A stretch of 64,000 bases of DNA from Pseudomonadota bacterium (GTDB lineage: Bacteria > Pseudomonadota > Alphaproteobacteria > Rhizobiales > Beijerinckiaceae), in contig JAKAJL010000014.1 in the NCBI GenBank assembly GCA_021813805.1, forward strand, positions 22,065 through 86,064, written 5' to 3'. The first letter of the stretch is position 1; the number at the start of each line of letters is the position of its first letter. The position numbers and the translations under genes are program-made. A model generated the notes under the pieces. The model ran no database searches, was not told where the DNA came from, and saw only the letters and a list, made by a program, of their open reading frames with translations. Shown here piece after piece: positions 9,461 through 19,196 of the stretch.

Positions 9461-10162
9461 TCACGAGGACGGGTCGTCGATCAGCGGATCGGGTTTGGCG
9501 AGGTTTTCCAGCGCGACGGGGTCGCCGATCTCGATCCGGGCGCCTTTGACCTTGACGCCGAAACGCGCCAGAGTGGCGAAATTGCGCGAGAGATTTTCGG
9601 GGGCCATGCCCAACTGGGCCGCCAGCACTTTCTTGTCGAAGGGGATGACGATTCGATGCGTCGAGCCGGTTTCGCTGTCGCGCCGCGTCAGCCAGTTGGC
9701 GAGCCTTTCCAGGCCGGTCCGCAGTTTCTGGTTTTTCAGGTCCTTGGTGGCGGCGCGATAGGCGGTCGCGAGCTCCACGGCGATGCGCGCCGCGAAGGCT
9801 GCGTCTTCGAGCAGCGCCTTGCGCACCGAAGCGGCCGGCAGCATCAGGATGCGCGCCGGCTGGATGACGCGCGCCGATTTGAGATGGGGACGGTCGAGCA
9901 CGACGGCCGCCGCGATGAAGACATTGGGCGGACCGATGACTTCGATCGTGGTTTCGCGATCGCGATAACGGGAATAGAGTTCGACGCCGCCGCTGACTAC
10001 GACATGAAGGAAATCGGGTAGTTCGCCTTCCTTTGCGAGGTCGATCCCCTCGGGGAATTTATGCAGGAAGGCGCCCTCCAGAAGCATCGCGACCGTCTCG
10101 GGCCGGCAGCCTGAAAAAATCTGCAGACGCGAGGCCTCGTCATAATGCTCCCGAGACAGCAT
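9461..10162 (-). CDS. Crp/Fnr-family regulator divergent from narK
   Basis: This 233-residue Crp/Fnr protein has a cNMP-like sensor domain, a dimer helix and a helix-turn-helix with MAPENLSRNFATL, again keeping E..SR for TTGA-type sites. Only one cysteine is present (SGCRPE), so an Fnr iron-sulfur cluster is not possible. A strong GGGAGGAG lies before the ATG. The gene is divergent from narK, and a perfect TTGAC-N4-GTCAA palindrome sits 88 bases before its start, so it may control narK, itself, or both. It may sense NO, nitrite or redox through a bound heme, but no ligand motif can be read from sequence. Confidence 0.8.
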   Translation of the reverse strand: MLSREHYDEASRLQIFSGCRPETVAMLLEGAFLHKFPEGIDLAKEGELPDFLHVVVSGGVELYSRYRDRETTIEVIGPPNVFIAAAVVLDRPHLKSARVIQPARILMLPAASVRKALLEDAAFAARIAVELATAYRAATKDLKNQKLRTGLERLANWLTRRDSETGSTHRIVIPFDKKVLAAQLGMAPENLSRNFATLARFGVKVKGARIEIGDPVALENLAKPDPLIDDPSS

Positions 10163-10249
10163 GGTCGCTCCTCCCGCGGATAGGGGTCATCAAAGGCGGC
10201 GCCGATTTGATCTCCGCACCCTTCATACAAGGCTGATTCAATTTGCTGT

Positions 10250-10263
10250 TTGACTTTTGTCAA
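10250..10263. promoter_or_regulatory. Perfect Fnr/Dnr-type palindrome between crp/fnr gene and narK
   Basis: TTGACttttGTCAA is a perfect palindrome in the divergent intergenic region, identical to the one before nosZ. It could serve the leftward regulator gene or be the distal narK site. The ORF track begins its narK ORF inside this box, one reason to reject that early start. Confidence 0.8.
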
Positions 10264-10298
10264 ATAAATCCTTGTTTCTTCGCGCGCAGCCGAATTCC

Positions 10299-10312
10299 TT
10301 GATCATTGTCAA
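10299..10312. promoter_or_regulatory. Second Fnr-type box, proximal to narK
   Basis: TTGATcattGTCAA lies 68 bases before the chosen narK ATG. If it sits at the class II position (-41.5), transcription would begin near 10347, giving a leader of about 33 bases, which is plausible. Confidence 0.78.
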
Positions 10313-10379
10313 AGAGTCTTCGAAGCATTGGGGGTCAATTCCCGCGCCGGAAGCCACAATAACAAGGATGGCGCCAATC

Positions 10380-13118
10380 ATGTCCGACGCTTCGATCGAT
10401 CGCGGCGCGCAGCAGCGCGCGCTCTGGCTCTCGACCATCGCTTTCACCGCATGTTTCGCGGTATGGATGATTTTCGCCATCATCGGCATTCAGATCAAAA
10501 GAGATCTCGGCCTCAGCGAAACGGAGTTTGGCTTGCTGGCGGGGACGCCGGTGCTCACCGGATCGCTGACCCGGCTCGTTCTTGGCGTCTGGACCGACCA
10601 ATATGGCGGGCGGCGCGTTTTCACGATCGTGATGCTCGCGGCGGCTGTGGCGACCTATCTGCTCACCTATGCGCAGACCTATCCGCAATTCCTGCTCGCC
10701 GCGCTCGGGGTCGGGATTTCCGGCGGCTCCTTCGCGGTCGGCGTCGCCTATGTCTCGCGCTGGTTCACGCCGGCCAAACAGGGGCTGGCGCTCGGCGTTT
10801 TCGGCGCCGGCAATGTCGGCGCGGCGGTCACCAAATTCGCCGCGCCCTTCGTCATGGTGGCGATGGGCTGGAAAGGCGTCGCCTATATCTGGGCCGCGGG
10901 ACTGGCGATCATGGCGGTCGTCTTCTTCCTGGGGACCAAGGACGATCCGGTGGTGGCGCAGCGCCGCCTCAGGCATGAAAAGCCGACCGGCTTCTGGGCG
11001 GAAATGGCGCCGCTGAAGAATGTCCAGGTGTGGCGCTTCTCGCTCTATTATTTCTATGTCTTCGGCGGCTTTGTCGCGCTTTCTCTGTGGCTGCCCCATT
11101 ATCTCATCAAGGTCTATCACGTCGATATCGAAACAGCCGGCATGACCGCAGCGATGTTCTCGATACCCGCCAGCCTGTTCCGCGTCTATGGCGGCCATCT
11201 CTCCGACCGCTACGGCGCGCGGACGGTCATGTACTGGATGTTCTTGGTCTCCGTCGTGGCGACCTTCGTCCTGTCCTATCCCTCGACCGATTACGTCGTC
11301 CATACCGCCCAGGGCGACAAGGCCTTCCATCTCGCCATGGGCCTGCCGGGCTTCATCGTCACCATCTTCGTCCTCGGCTTCTTCATGGCGCTGGGCAAGG
11401 CGGCGGTCTACAAGCACATTCCCGTCTATTACCCGGACAATGTCGGCGCGGTGGGCGGCCTCGTCGGCCTGATCGGCGGGCTCGGCGGCTTCGTCCTGCC
11501 CATCGCCTTCGGCGTGGCGTTCGACCTCACCGGCTTGTGGACCAGCTGCTTCATGCTGATGTTCGTCATCGTGGTCGTTTCGCTGACCTGGATGCACTTC
11601 GCCATTCGCTACATGGAAAGAAGCGCGGTCGCGGCGACGCTCGAAAAGCTGCCCGAACTGCCCGAGATGGAGGAAATCCACAAGCCGGGGCTCGTCCCCC
11701 CGGCTTCCGGCGCCATGATCGAAGACTGGCGTCCGGAGGACAAGACTTTCTGGGAGAAAACCGGCAGAGCCATCGCCCATCGCAATCTCTGGATTTCGAT
11801 CCCGGCGCTGCTTCTGTCCTTCGCGATCTGGCAGGTCTGGTCGGTCGTGGTCGCCAAACTGCCTCTGGTCGGCTTCAAATTCACCACCGACCAGTTGTTC
11901 TGGCTGGCGGCGCTTCCCGGCCTTTCGGGCGCGACCCTGCGCATCTTCTACAGTTTCATGGTCCCGATCTTCGGCGGCCGGCTGTGGACGACGCTCGCCA
12001 CCTGGTCGCTGATCATCCCGGCGATCGGCATCGGCTATGCCGTGCAGAGCCCCGACACGCCTTACGTCGTTCTGCTGATCCTCGCCTTGCTGTGTGGCTT
12101 CGGCGGCGGCAATTTCGCCTCCTCCATGGCCAATATTTCCTTCTTCTTCCCCAAGGCGGAAAAGGGCCATGCGCTGGCGATGAACGCGGGCCTGGGCAAT
12201 CTCGGCGTCAGCGTCGTGCAGTTCGTGGCGCCGCTGATCATCGCCTATGGCGTGTTCGGTCCGCTCGGCGGCGCGCCGCAGATGGTCGGCGCGGCCGACA
12301 AGGCCACGCAGGTCTGGCTGCAGAACGCATCCTTCATCTTCGTGCCCTTCATCGTGGTTTCCGCTTTCGCCGCCTGGTTCGGCATGAACGACATCGCCTC
12401 GGCCAAGGCCTCCTTCGCCGAGCAGTCGGTGATCTTCACCCGACGTCACAACTGGATCATGTGCGTGCTCTACACGGGCACCTTCGGCTCGTTCATTGGC
12501 TTTGCGGCGGGCTTCCCGCTGCTCGGCAAGATCCTGTTTCCGCACGAAAACGTGCTGGCCTACGCCTTCCTCGGCCCGCTGGTCGGCGCGCTGGCGCGCT
12601 CGGGCACAGGCTGGATCTCCGACCGCTGGGGCGGCGGCCGGGTGACGCTTAGCGTTTTCGTGGGCATGATGGTCGGCGTCGCCGCCGTGCTCTATTTCGT
12701 CGCCGCCAAGGACCAGCCCGGCGCCTTCTGGGGTTTCTTCGCCAGCTTCCTGTTCCTGTTCCTGATGACCGGAATCGGCAACGCCTCCACCTTCCAGATG
12801 ATTCCCAACATCATGCGCAAGGAGATCGCGCGGCTGGAGCCTCATCTCGATCCGACGGCGCGTCTGCGGCAGGCGGAGAAGGAATCGGCGGCGATCACCG
12901 GCTTCACCTCTGCGATCGCGGCCTATGGCGCCTTCTTCATCCCGAAATCCTACGGCACCGCCATCGCGCTGACCGGCGGCGTGTCGGCGGCCTTGTGGGC
13001 CTTCCTGGTCTTCTACGCGATCTGCGCGGGCGTGACCTGGGCGGTCTACACCCGCAGGGGCGGATTGCTCCATGACGTCGAGCGCCGCGCGACGCCCGCC
13101 GCCACACCTGCCGAATAA
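10380..13118 (+). CDS. narK: NarK, fused NarK1-NarK2 nitrate/nitrite transporter
   Basis: This 912-residue inner-membrane protein contains two complete MFS domains. The first spans roughly residues 15-410 and the second 460-890, joined by a charged cytoplasmic linker. In Paracoccus a similar fusion combines a proton-coupled nitrate importer (NarK1) with a nitrate/nitrite exchanger (NarK2), letting the cell start and sustain nitrate respiration. The ORF track start at 10257 lies within an Fnr box; the ATG at 10380 with AAGGA upstream starts MSDASIDRG and fits. narG follows 20 bases downstream, so narKGHJI is one operon. Confidence 0.93.
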   Translation: MSDASIDRGAQQRALWLSTIAFTACFAVWMIFAIIGIQIKRDLGLSETEFGLLAGTPVLTGSLTRLVLGVWTDQYGGRRVFTIVMLAAAVATYLLTYAQTYPQFLLAALGVGISGGSFAVGVAYVSRWFTPAKQGLALGVFGAGNVGAAVTKFAAPFVMVAMGWKGVAYIWAAGLAIMAVVFFLGTKDDPVVAQRRLRHEKPTGFWAEMAPLKNVQVWRFSLYYFYVFGGFVALSLWLPHYLIKVYHVDIETAGMTAAMFSIPASLFRVYGGHLSDRYGARTVMYWMFLVSVVATFVLSYPSTDYVVHTAQGDKAFHLAMGLPGFIVTIFVLGFFMALGKAAVYKHIPVYYPDNVGAVGGLVGLIGGLGGFVLPIAFGVAFDLTGLWTSCFMLMFVIVVVSLTWMHFAIRYMERSAVAATLEKLPELPEMEEIHKPGLVPPASGAMIEDWRPEDKTFWEKTGRAIAHRNLWISIPALLLSFAIWQVWSVVVAKLPLVGFKFTTDQLFWLAALPGLSGATLRIFYSFMVPIFGGRLWTTLATWSLIIPAIGIGYAVQSPDTPYVVLLILALLCGFGGGNFASSMANISFFFPKAEKGHALAMNAGLGNLGVSVVQFVAPLIIAYGVFGPLGGAPQMVGAADKATQVWLQNASFIFVPFIVVSAFAAWFGMNDIASAKASFAEQSVIFTRRHNWIMCVLYTGTFGSFIGFAAGFPLLGKILFPHENVLAYAFLGPLVGALARSGTGWISDRWGGGRVTLSVFVGMMVGVAAVLYFVAAKDQPGAFWGFFASFLFLFLMTGIGNASTFQMIPNIMRKEIARLEPHLDPTARLRQAEKESAAITGFTSAIAAYGAFFIPKSYGTAIALTGGVSAALWAFLVFYAICAGVTWAVYTRRGGLLHDVERRATPAATPAE

Positions 13119-13138
13119 TCCAAACCGGAGTTCAGGCC

Positions 13139-16100
13139 ATGAGCCATTTCCTCGACCGACTGACCTTTTTCCGCAGGGCGCAACAGTCCTTCGCGAATGG
13201 TCACGGCGTCATGACCAGTGAGGACCGCCGCTGGGAGGACGGTTATCGCAAGCGCTGGCAGCACGACAAGATCGTGCGCTCGACCCATGGCGCGAACTGC
13301 ACCGGCTCCTGCTCATGGAAGATCTACGTCAAGGGCGGCATCGTCACCTGGGAGACGCAGCAGACCGACTATCCGCGCACGCGGCCCGAACTGCCCAATC
13401 ATGAGCCGCGCGGCTGCCCGCGCGGGGCGAGCTACAGCTGGTACCTCTATTCCGGCAACCGCACGAAATATCCGCTTGTCCGCTCCGCTCTGGTCAAGCT
13501 CTATCGCGAAGCGCGTAAAACCATGAAGCCGGTCGCCGCCTGGGCGTCGATCGTCGAGAACCCCGCCAAGCGCGAGGCCTATACGACGAAGCGAGGCCAT
13601 GGCGGGTTCATCCGCGCAAGCTGGGACGAGGTCAACGAGATCATCGCCGCTGCCAACGCCCATACGATCAAGGCGCACGGCCCCGACCGCGTGGCCGGAT
13701 TCTCGCCGATCCCGGCGATGTCGATGATCTCCTTTGCCGCCGGCACGCGCTATCTGTCGCTGCTGGGCGGCGTGTGCCTGTCCTTCTACGACTGGTATTG
13801 CGACCTGCCGCCGTCCTCGCCGCAGACCTGGGGCGAGCAGACCGACGTGCCGGAATCCGCTGACTGGTACAACGCCGGCTTCCTGATCCTGTGGGGCTCC
13901 AACGTGCCCCAGACCCGCACGCCCGACGCGCATTTCTACACCGAGGCGCGCTATCGCGGCGCCAAGAGCGCGGTGATCAGCCCGGACTATTCCGAGGCCT
14001 CGAAATTCGCCGACATCTGGCTTTCGGTGAAACAGGGCACGGATTCCGCTCTGGCCCTGGCGATGGGCCACGTGATCCTGAAGCAGTTCCATGTCGACCG
14101 GCAGGTCGATTATTTCATGGATTACGTCAAACGCTACACGGACATGCCGATGCTGGTGAGACTGGTTCGGCAGGATGGAAAACTCATTCCCGATCGTTTT
14201 CTTCGCGCCAGCGATCTCGACGGCGGCCTCGGCGAGAGCAACAACCCGGAATGGAAGACCCTGGCGTTCGACGCGGCGAGCGGCGAACTGGTGGCGCCGC
14301 GCGGCTCGGTCGGCTTCCGCTGGGGCGAGAAGGGCAAGTGGAACCTCGAAGCAAAAAAATCGGACGGCGCGCCGGTCGATCTTCTGCTGTCCCTGAAAGA
14401 GCGCGACCATGAACTGGTCGATGTCGCCTTCCCCTATTTCGGCAATATCGCGCACGACCATTTCACCCATTCCGACCATTCCAGCGTCCTGAATCGCCGG
14501 CTTCCGGCGACGAAGGTGAAGACGACGGACGGCGAAGTCCTGGTCGCCTCGGTCTATGACCTGTTCCTCGCCAATTACGGCGTCGATCGCGGATTCGGCG
14601 GCGAGAATGTCGCCAAGAATTTCGACGAGGATGTTCCTTACACTCCAGCCTGGGCGGAGAAGATCACTGGCGTCTCGCGCGACCAGATTATCCAGGTCGC
14701 GCATGAATTCGCCCTCAACGCCGAAAAGACCAAGGGCCGTTCGATGGTCATCATCGGCGCGGCGATGAACCATTGGTATCACAGCGATATGAACTATCGC
14801 GGCGTGATCAACATGCTGGTGATGTGCGGCTGCGTCGGCCAGTCCGGCGGCGGCTGGGCGCATTATGTCGGACAGGAAAAGCTGCGCCCGCAGGCCGGCT
14901 GGGCGCCGGTGGCCTTCGCGCTCGACTGGGGTCGCCCCCCGCGCCACCAGAACGGCACGTCGTTCTTTTACGCCCACACCGATCAATGGCGTTACGAAAC
15001 CGTGGAGCCCAGGGAGCTTCTGTCGCCCACCGCGCCCGCCGGTCCGTGGGATGGGGCGCTGATCGACTATAATGTCCGCGCCGAGCGCATGGGTTGGCTG
15101 CCCTCCGCGCCGCAGCTCGAACAGAACCCGCTGACCATCGCGGGCTTGGCCGCCGAAAAGGGGCTCGAGCCCAAGGATTATGTCGCGCAGGCGCTGGTTT
15201 CCGGCGAGCTGAAAATGTCCTGCGAGGATCCGGACAATCCGAAAAACTGGCCGCGCAATCTGTTCGTCTGGCGGTCCAACCTGCTCGGCTCGTCGGGCAA
15301 GGGTCACGAATATTTCCTGAAACACCTGCTCGGGACATCGCATGGCGTCCTGGGCAAGAATCTCGGCGAGGAGGGGCGCGCAAAGCCGAAGGAGGTCGCC
15401 TGGCGTGAGCAGGGTCCCGAAGGAAAGCTCGACCTGCTGGTCACGCTCGATTTCCGCATGTCCACCACGGCGGTCTATTCCGACATCGTGCTGCCCGCCG
15501 CCACCTGGTATGAGAAGGACGACCTCAACACCTCCGACATGCACCCCTTCATCCATCCGCTCGGCGCGGCGGTCGATCCGATCTGGGAATCCCGCTCGGA
15601 TTGGGAGATCTACAAGGGCATCGCCAAGGCCTTTTCGGCGGTCGCGCCGGAGGTGCTCGGCGTCGAGAAGGACGTCGTCCTGACGCCGATGCAGCACGAT
15701 TCGCCGGCGGAGATCGCGCAGGCCCTCGACGTCAAGGAATGGAAGAAGGGCGAAACGCCAGCGATCCCGGGCAAGACCATGCCGGCGGTGACCGTGGTCG
15801 AGCGCGATTACCCGCATGTCTACCAGCGATTCACCTCGCTGGGACCGCTGATGGAAAAGGTCGGCAATGGCGTGAAGGGCATCGCCTGGGACACCAAGCA
15901 TGAGGTCGCGGCGCTCCGGGCGCTCAATGGCGCGGTGACCGACGAGGGCCCGACCAAGGGCCTGGCGAAAATGCTGACGGCGCTGGATGCGGCGGAAGCC
16001 GTTTTGATGATGGCGCCGGAAACGAACGGTGAAGTGGCGGTGAAGTCCTGGGCGGATTTATCGAAAACCACTGGCCTCGATCACACCCATCTGGCCCTGC

Positions 16101-16900
16101 CGAAAGAGGATGAGAAAATTCGCTTCCGCGACATCGTCGCGCAGCCGAGAAAGATCATTTCCGCGCCGACCTGGTCGGGACTGGAAAGCGAGCATGTCTG
16201 CTACAACGCCGGCTACACTAATGTCCACGAACTGATCCCGTGGCGCACGCTGACCGGACGCCAGCAGCTCTATCAGGACCATCTGTGGATGCGCGCCTTC
16301 GGCGAGGGTCTGTGCGTCTATCGCCCGCCGATCGACACCCGCACCGTGAAGCCGGTGATCGACAAGCACCCGAATGGCGAAAAGCAGGTGGTGCTGAATT
16401 TCATCACGCCGCACCAGAAATGGGGCATCCACTCGACCTATACCGACAATCTGCTGATGCTGACGCTGTCGCGCGGCGGGCCGATCGTCTGGATCAGCGA
16501 GCCGGACGCCAAAGCGGCGGGGATCGTCGATAACGACTGGATCGAAGCCTATAATTCCAATGGCGCCTTGACCGCCCGCGCCGTCGTGTCGCAGCGCGTG
16601 AAACAGGGCATGTGCCTGATGTATCACGCGCAGGAGAAGATCGTGAATGTTCCCGGCTCTGAGACGACCGGGCGGCGCGGCGGCATCCATAATTCGGTGA
16701 CCCGCGTGGTGCCCAAGCCGACCCACATGATCGGCGGCTATGCCCAGCAGGCCTATGGCCTCAATTATTACGGCACGATCGGCACCAACCGCGACGAATT
16801 CGTGATCGTGAGAAAAGTCAAGAAGATCGACTGGCTGGAGCAACCCTTCGACCACGGAAAGCGAAAGACTCGCGGTCCCCTGACCACCGCGGCGGAATAG
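13139..16900 (+). CDS. narG: NarG, catalytic subunit of membrane-bound respiratory nitrate reductase
   Basis: NarG (1253 residues, normal length) reduces nitrate to nitrite at a molybdenum bis-MGD site on the cytoplasmic side. The N terminus has the FS0 cluster ligands HGANCTGSC and, later, GCPRGASYSW. The segment FYDWYCDLPPSSPQTWGEQTDVPESADWYN contains the aspartate that ligates Mo in NarG. No twin-arginine signal is present, as expected for a cytoplasm-facing enzyme. narH follows after 11 bases. Confidence 0.98.
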   Translation: MSHFLDRLTFFRRAQQSFANGHGVMTSEDRRWEDGYRKRWQHDKIVRSTHGANCTGSCSWKIYVKGGIVTWETQQTDYPRTRPELPNHEPRGCPRGASYSWYLYSGNRTKYPLVRSALVKLYREARKTMKPVAAWASIVENPAKREAYTTKRGHGGFIRASWDEVNEIIAAANAHTIKAHGPDRVAGFSPIPAMSMISFAAGTRYLSLLGGVCLSFYDWYCDLPPSSPQTWGEQTDVPESADWYNAGFLILWGSNVPQTRTPDAHFYTEARYRGAKSAVISPDYSEASKFADIWLSVKQGTDSALALAMGHVILKQFHVDRQVDYFMDYVKRYTDMPMLVRLVRQDGKLIPDRFLRASDLDGGLGESNNPEWKTLAFDAASGELVAPRGSVGFRWGEKGKWNLEAKKSDGAPVDLLLSLKERDHELVDVAFPYFGNIAHDHFTHSDHSSVLNRRLPATKVKTTDGEVLVASVYDLFLANYGVDRGFGGENVAKNFDEDVPYTPAWAEKITGVSRDQIIQVAHEFALNAEKTKGRSMVIIGAAMNHWYHSDMNYRGVINMLVMCGCVGQSGGGWAHYVGQEKLRPQAGWAPVAFALDWGRPPRHQNGTSFFYAHTDQWRYETVEPRELLSPTAPAGPWDGALIDYNVRAERMGWLPSAPQLEQNPLTIAGLAAEKGLEPKDYVAQALVSGELKMSCEDPDNPKNWPRNLFVWRSNLLGSSGKGHEYFLKHLLGTSHGVLGKNLGEEGRAKPKEVAWREQGPEGKLDLLVTLDFRMSTTAVYSDIVLPAATWYEKDDLNTSDMHPFIHPLGAAVDPIWESRSDWEIYKGIAKAFSAVAPEVLGVEKDVVLTPMQHDSPAEIAQALDVKEWKKGETPAIPGKTMPAVTVVERDYPHVYQRFTSLGPLMEKVGNGVKGIAWDTKHEVAALRALNGAVTDEGPTKGLAKMLTALDAAEAVLMMAPETNGEVAVKSWADLSKTTGLDHTHLALPKEDEKIRFRDIVAQPRKIISAPTWSGLESEHVCYNAGYTNVHELIPWRTLTGRQQLYQDHLWMRAFGEGLCVYRPPIDTRTVKPVIDKHPNGEKQVVLNFITPHQKWGIHSTYTDNLLMLTLSRGGPIVWISEPDAKAAGIVDNDWIEAYNSNGALTARAVVSQRVKQGMCLMYHAQEKIVNVPGSETTGRRGGIHNSVTRVVPKPTHMIGGYAQQAYGLNYYGTIGTNRDEFVIVRKVKKIDWLEQPFDHGKRKTRGPLTTAAE

Positions 16901-16911
16901 GAGCGAGAGAC

Positions 16912-18435
16912 ATGAAAATCCGCGCGCAAATCGCGATGGTGCTCAACCTCGACAAATGCATCGGCTGCCACACCTGTTCGATTACCTGCAAGAACGTGTG
17001 GACCAGCCGCGAGGGCGTCGAATACGCCTGGTTCAACAATGTCGAGACCAAGCCGGGCATAGGCTATCCCCGCGACTGGGAAAACCAGAAGCGCTGGAAC
17101 GGCGGCTGGCGGCGCAAGGCCGATGGCGGCATCGAACCGAAGATCGGCTCCAAATGGCGGATCCTGGCGAAGATTTTCGCCAACCCCGACCTGCCGGAAA
17201 TCGACGATTACTACGAGCCCTTCACCTTCGATTACGAGCACCTGCGCACGGCGCCCGAACTCGAAGCCTTCCCCACCGCCCGGCCACGCTCGCTGATCAC
17301 CGGCGAGCGGATGGAGAAAATCGTGAACGGCCCCAACTGGGAAGAGATTCTCGGCGGCGAATTCTCCAAGCGCTCGGCGGATTACAATTTCGAGGGCGTG
17401 CAGAAGGAGATGTACGGCCAGTTCGAAAACACCTTCATGATGTATCTGCCGCGCCTGTGCGAGCACTGCCTCAATCCGGCCTGTTCGGCGTCCTGCCCCT
17501 CCGGCGCGATCTACAAGCGCGAGGAGGACGGCGTGGTCCTGATCGACCAGGACAAGTGCCGCGGCTGGCGCATGTGCGTTTCCGCCTGCCCTTACAAGAA
17601 GATCTATTACAACTGGGCAAGCGGCAAATCGGAAAAGTGCATCCTGTGCTATCCGCGTCTCGAAGCCGGCATGCCGACCGTCTGTTCGGAAACCTGCGTC
17701 GGCCGCATCCGCTATCTCGGCGTCGTGCTCTATGACGCCGACCGCATCGAGGCCGCCGCCAGCGTGAAGGACGAGAAGAAGCTCTATAGCTCGCAGCTCG
17801 AAATCTTCCTCGATCCCAACGACCCGAAAGTAATCGCACAGGCGCGCGCCGACGGCGTGCCGGAGCCCTGGCTCGAAGCGGCGAGAAAATCGCCGGTGTG
17901 GAAAATGGCGATGGAGTGGAAGGTCGCCTTCCCGCTCCATCCCGAATATCGCACCCTGCCGATGGTCTGGTACATTCCGCCGCTCTCGCCGATCCAGGCG
18001 GCGGCGGAGGCCGGCAAGATGGGTATGGACGGCGCCATGCCGGATGTCCGGTCTTTGCGCATCCCGCTGCGCTATCTCGCCAATCTGCTGACGGCGGGCG
18101 ACGAGGCGCCGGTGGCTATCGGTCTCGAACGCATGCTCGCCATGCGCGCTTATATGCGCGGAAAAAACATCGACGGCGTGATCGACGAGGCCGTCGCCTC
18201 CAAGGTCGGCCTGACGGGGCTGCAGATCGAGGAAATGTACAAGACCATGGCGATCGCCAATTACGAGGACCGTTTCGTCATTCCGACCACCCATCGCGAA
18301 TGGGCGGAGGACGCCTATGACCTGAAAGGCTCCTGCGGCTTCACCTTCGGCAACGGCTGTTCCGAAGGCGAGACGCCGAGCCTCTTCGGCGGCAACAGGA
18401 CGCCGGCGATCCGCAAGTCGGAGGAGGTGGGCTGA
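16912..18435 (+). CDS. narH: NarH, iron-sulfur subunit of nitrate reductase
   Basis: The 507-residue electron-transfer subunit carries four cysteine groups: CIGCHTCSITC near the N terminus, CEHCLNPACSASCP, CRGWRMCVSACP, and KCILCYPR...CSETC. The tryptophan in CRGWRMC marks the site that binds a [3Fe-4S] cluster; the other three hold [4Fe-4S]. NarH passes electrons from the NarI hemes to NarG. The stop overlaps the narJ start by one base (TGATG), so they are translationally coupled. Confidence 0.98.
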   Translation: MKIRAQIAMVLNLDKCIGCHTCSITCKNVWTSREGVEYAWFNNVETKPGIGYPRDWENQKRWNGGWRRKADGGIEPKIGSKWRILAKIFANPDLPEIDDYYEPFTFDYEHLRTAPELEAFPTARPRSLITGERMEKIVNGPNWEEILGGEFSKRSADYNFEGVQKEMYGQFENTFMMYLPRLCEHCLNPACSASCPSGAIYKREEDGVVLIDQDKCRGWRMCVSACPYKKIYYNWASGKSEKCILCYPRLEAGMPTVCSETCVGRIRYLGVVLYDADRIEAAASVKDEKKLYSSQLEIFLDPNDPKVIAQARADGVPEPWLEAARKSPVWKMAMEWKVAFPLHPEYRTLPMVWYIPPLSPIQAAAEAGKMGMDGAMPDVRSLRIPLRYLANLLTAGDEAPVAIGLERMLAMRAYMRGKNIDGVIDEAVASKVGLTGLQIEEMYKTMAIANYEDRFVIPTTHREWAEDAYDLKGSCGFTFGNGCSEGETPSLFGGNRTPAIRKSEEVG

Positions 18436-19196
18436 TGCGCGTCTTCCGCGCCCTATCCGCGCTCCTGTCCTATCCGACGGAGGATTTCGTCGCCGCGCTG
18501 GACGAAATCGGCGAAGCCATCGCCAGCGACCGCCTCGTTCCGGCGCGCGAGCGCGCGGCCTTGCTCGATCTCGTTCACGATCTGCGCGGCCACGACCTTT
18601 ATGACCTGCAGGAGCGCTATGTCCTGCTGTTCGACCGCACGCGCTCGCTGTCGCTGCACTTGTTCGAGCATGTCCATGGCGAAAGCCGCGATCGTGGACA
18701 GGCCATGGTCGATCTGCGCGCGCTTTACGAAGCCAAGGGCCTTGTCGGCGCGGAGAACGAACTCCCGGATTACACGCCGCTGTTCCTGGAGTTCCTCTCG
18801 ACGCTCGACCCCGCCGAGGCTTTGCCTCTGCTGGGCGAACCGACCCATGTCTTCACGGCCCTGGCCGAACGCCTGCACAAGCGCCAGTCGCCCTATGAAG
18901 CCGTGTTCCGCGCGCTTGTTGCGATCGTCAGGGTTCAGCCCGACGAAGCGCTTCTGGCGATTCTTCGCGCGGAGCCCGACCCCGAGCCAGACGACCTCGA
19001 AGCTCTTGATGAAGCCTATGAAGACGCGCCGGTCGATTTCGGCGCGCCCGCCGACGCCTGCGGGCGCGACGGACTGGCCGCCAAGCTGCGTCAGGCCCGC
19101 CGCCCGGCGCCGGGCGTCGTCCAGAGCGACAAGCCGCCCACCGCCTTCACTTTTTCTCCATCCCCTCAAGCCCCGGAGGCCGATCGCCATGGGTGA
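18435..19196 (+). CDS. narJ: NarJ, nitrate reductase assembly chaperone
   Basis: NarJ (253 residues) is a helical TorD-family chaperone needed for molybdenum cofactor and FS0 insertion into NarG before the complex docks on NarI. The conserved region DLYDLQERYVLLFDRTRSLSLHLFEHVHGESRDRGQAM (quoted in part: LFEHVHGESRDRGQAM) is characteristic of NarJ. The C-terminal 60 residues are acidic then proline-rich and low in complexity. It overlaps narI by eight bases. Confidence 0.96.
   Translation: MRVFRALSALLSYPTEDFVAALDEIGEAIASDRLVPARERAALLDLVHDLRGHDLYDLQERYVLLFDRTRSLSLHLFEHVHGESRDRGQAMVDLRALYEAKGLVGAENELPDYTPLFLEFLSTLDPAEALPLLGEPTHVFTALAERLHKRQSPYEAVFRALVAIVRVQPDEALLAILRAEPDPEPDDLEALDEAYEDAPVDFGAPADACGRDGLAAKLRQARRPAPGVVQSDKPPTAFTFSPSPQAPEADRHG

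Noticed and set aside
10257-10379. Upstream extension of narK in the ORF track
   Set aside because: The extension begins inside a perfect Fnr/Dnr box and covers a second one; the ATG at 10380 gives a normal NarK N terminus.
10335-13073. 912-residue ORF antisense to narK
   Set aside because: It is a shadow of a high-GC coding region: low complexity, rich in R, G, D, H and Q, no domain, and the sense strand is clearly NarK.
13313-15901. 862-residue ORF antisense to narG
   Set aside because: Same reason; the sense strand is NarG with all expected motifs.
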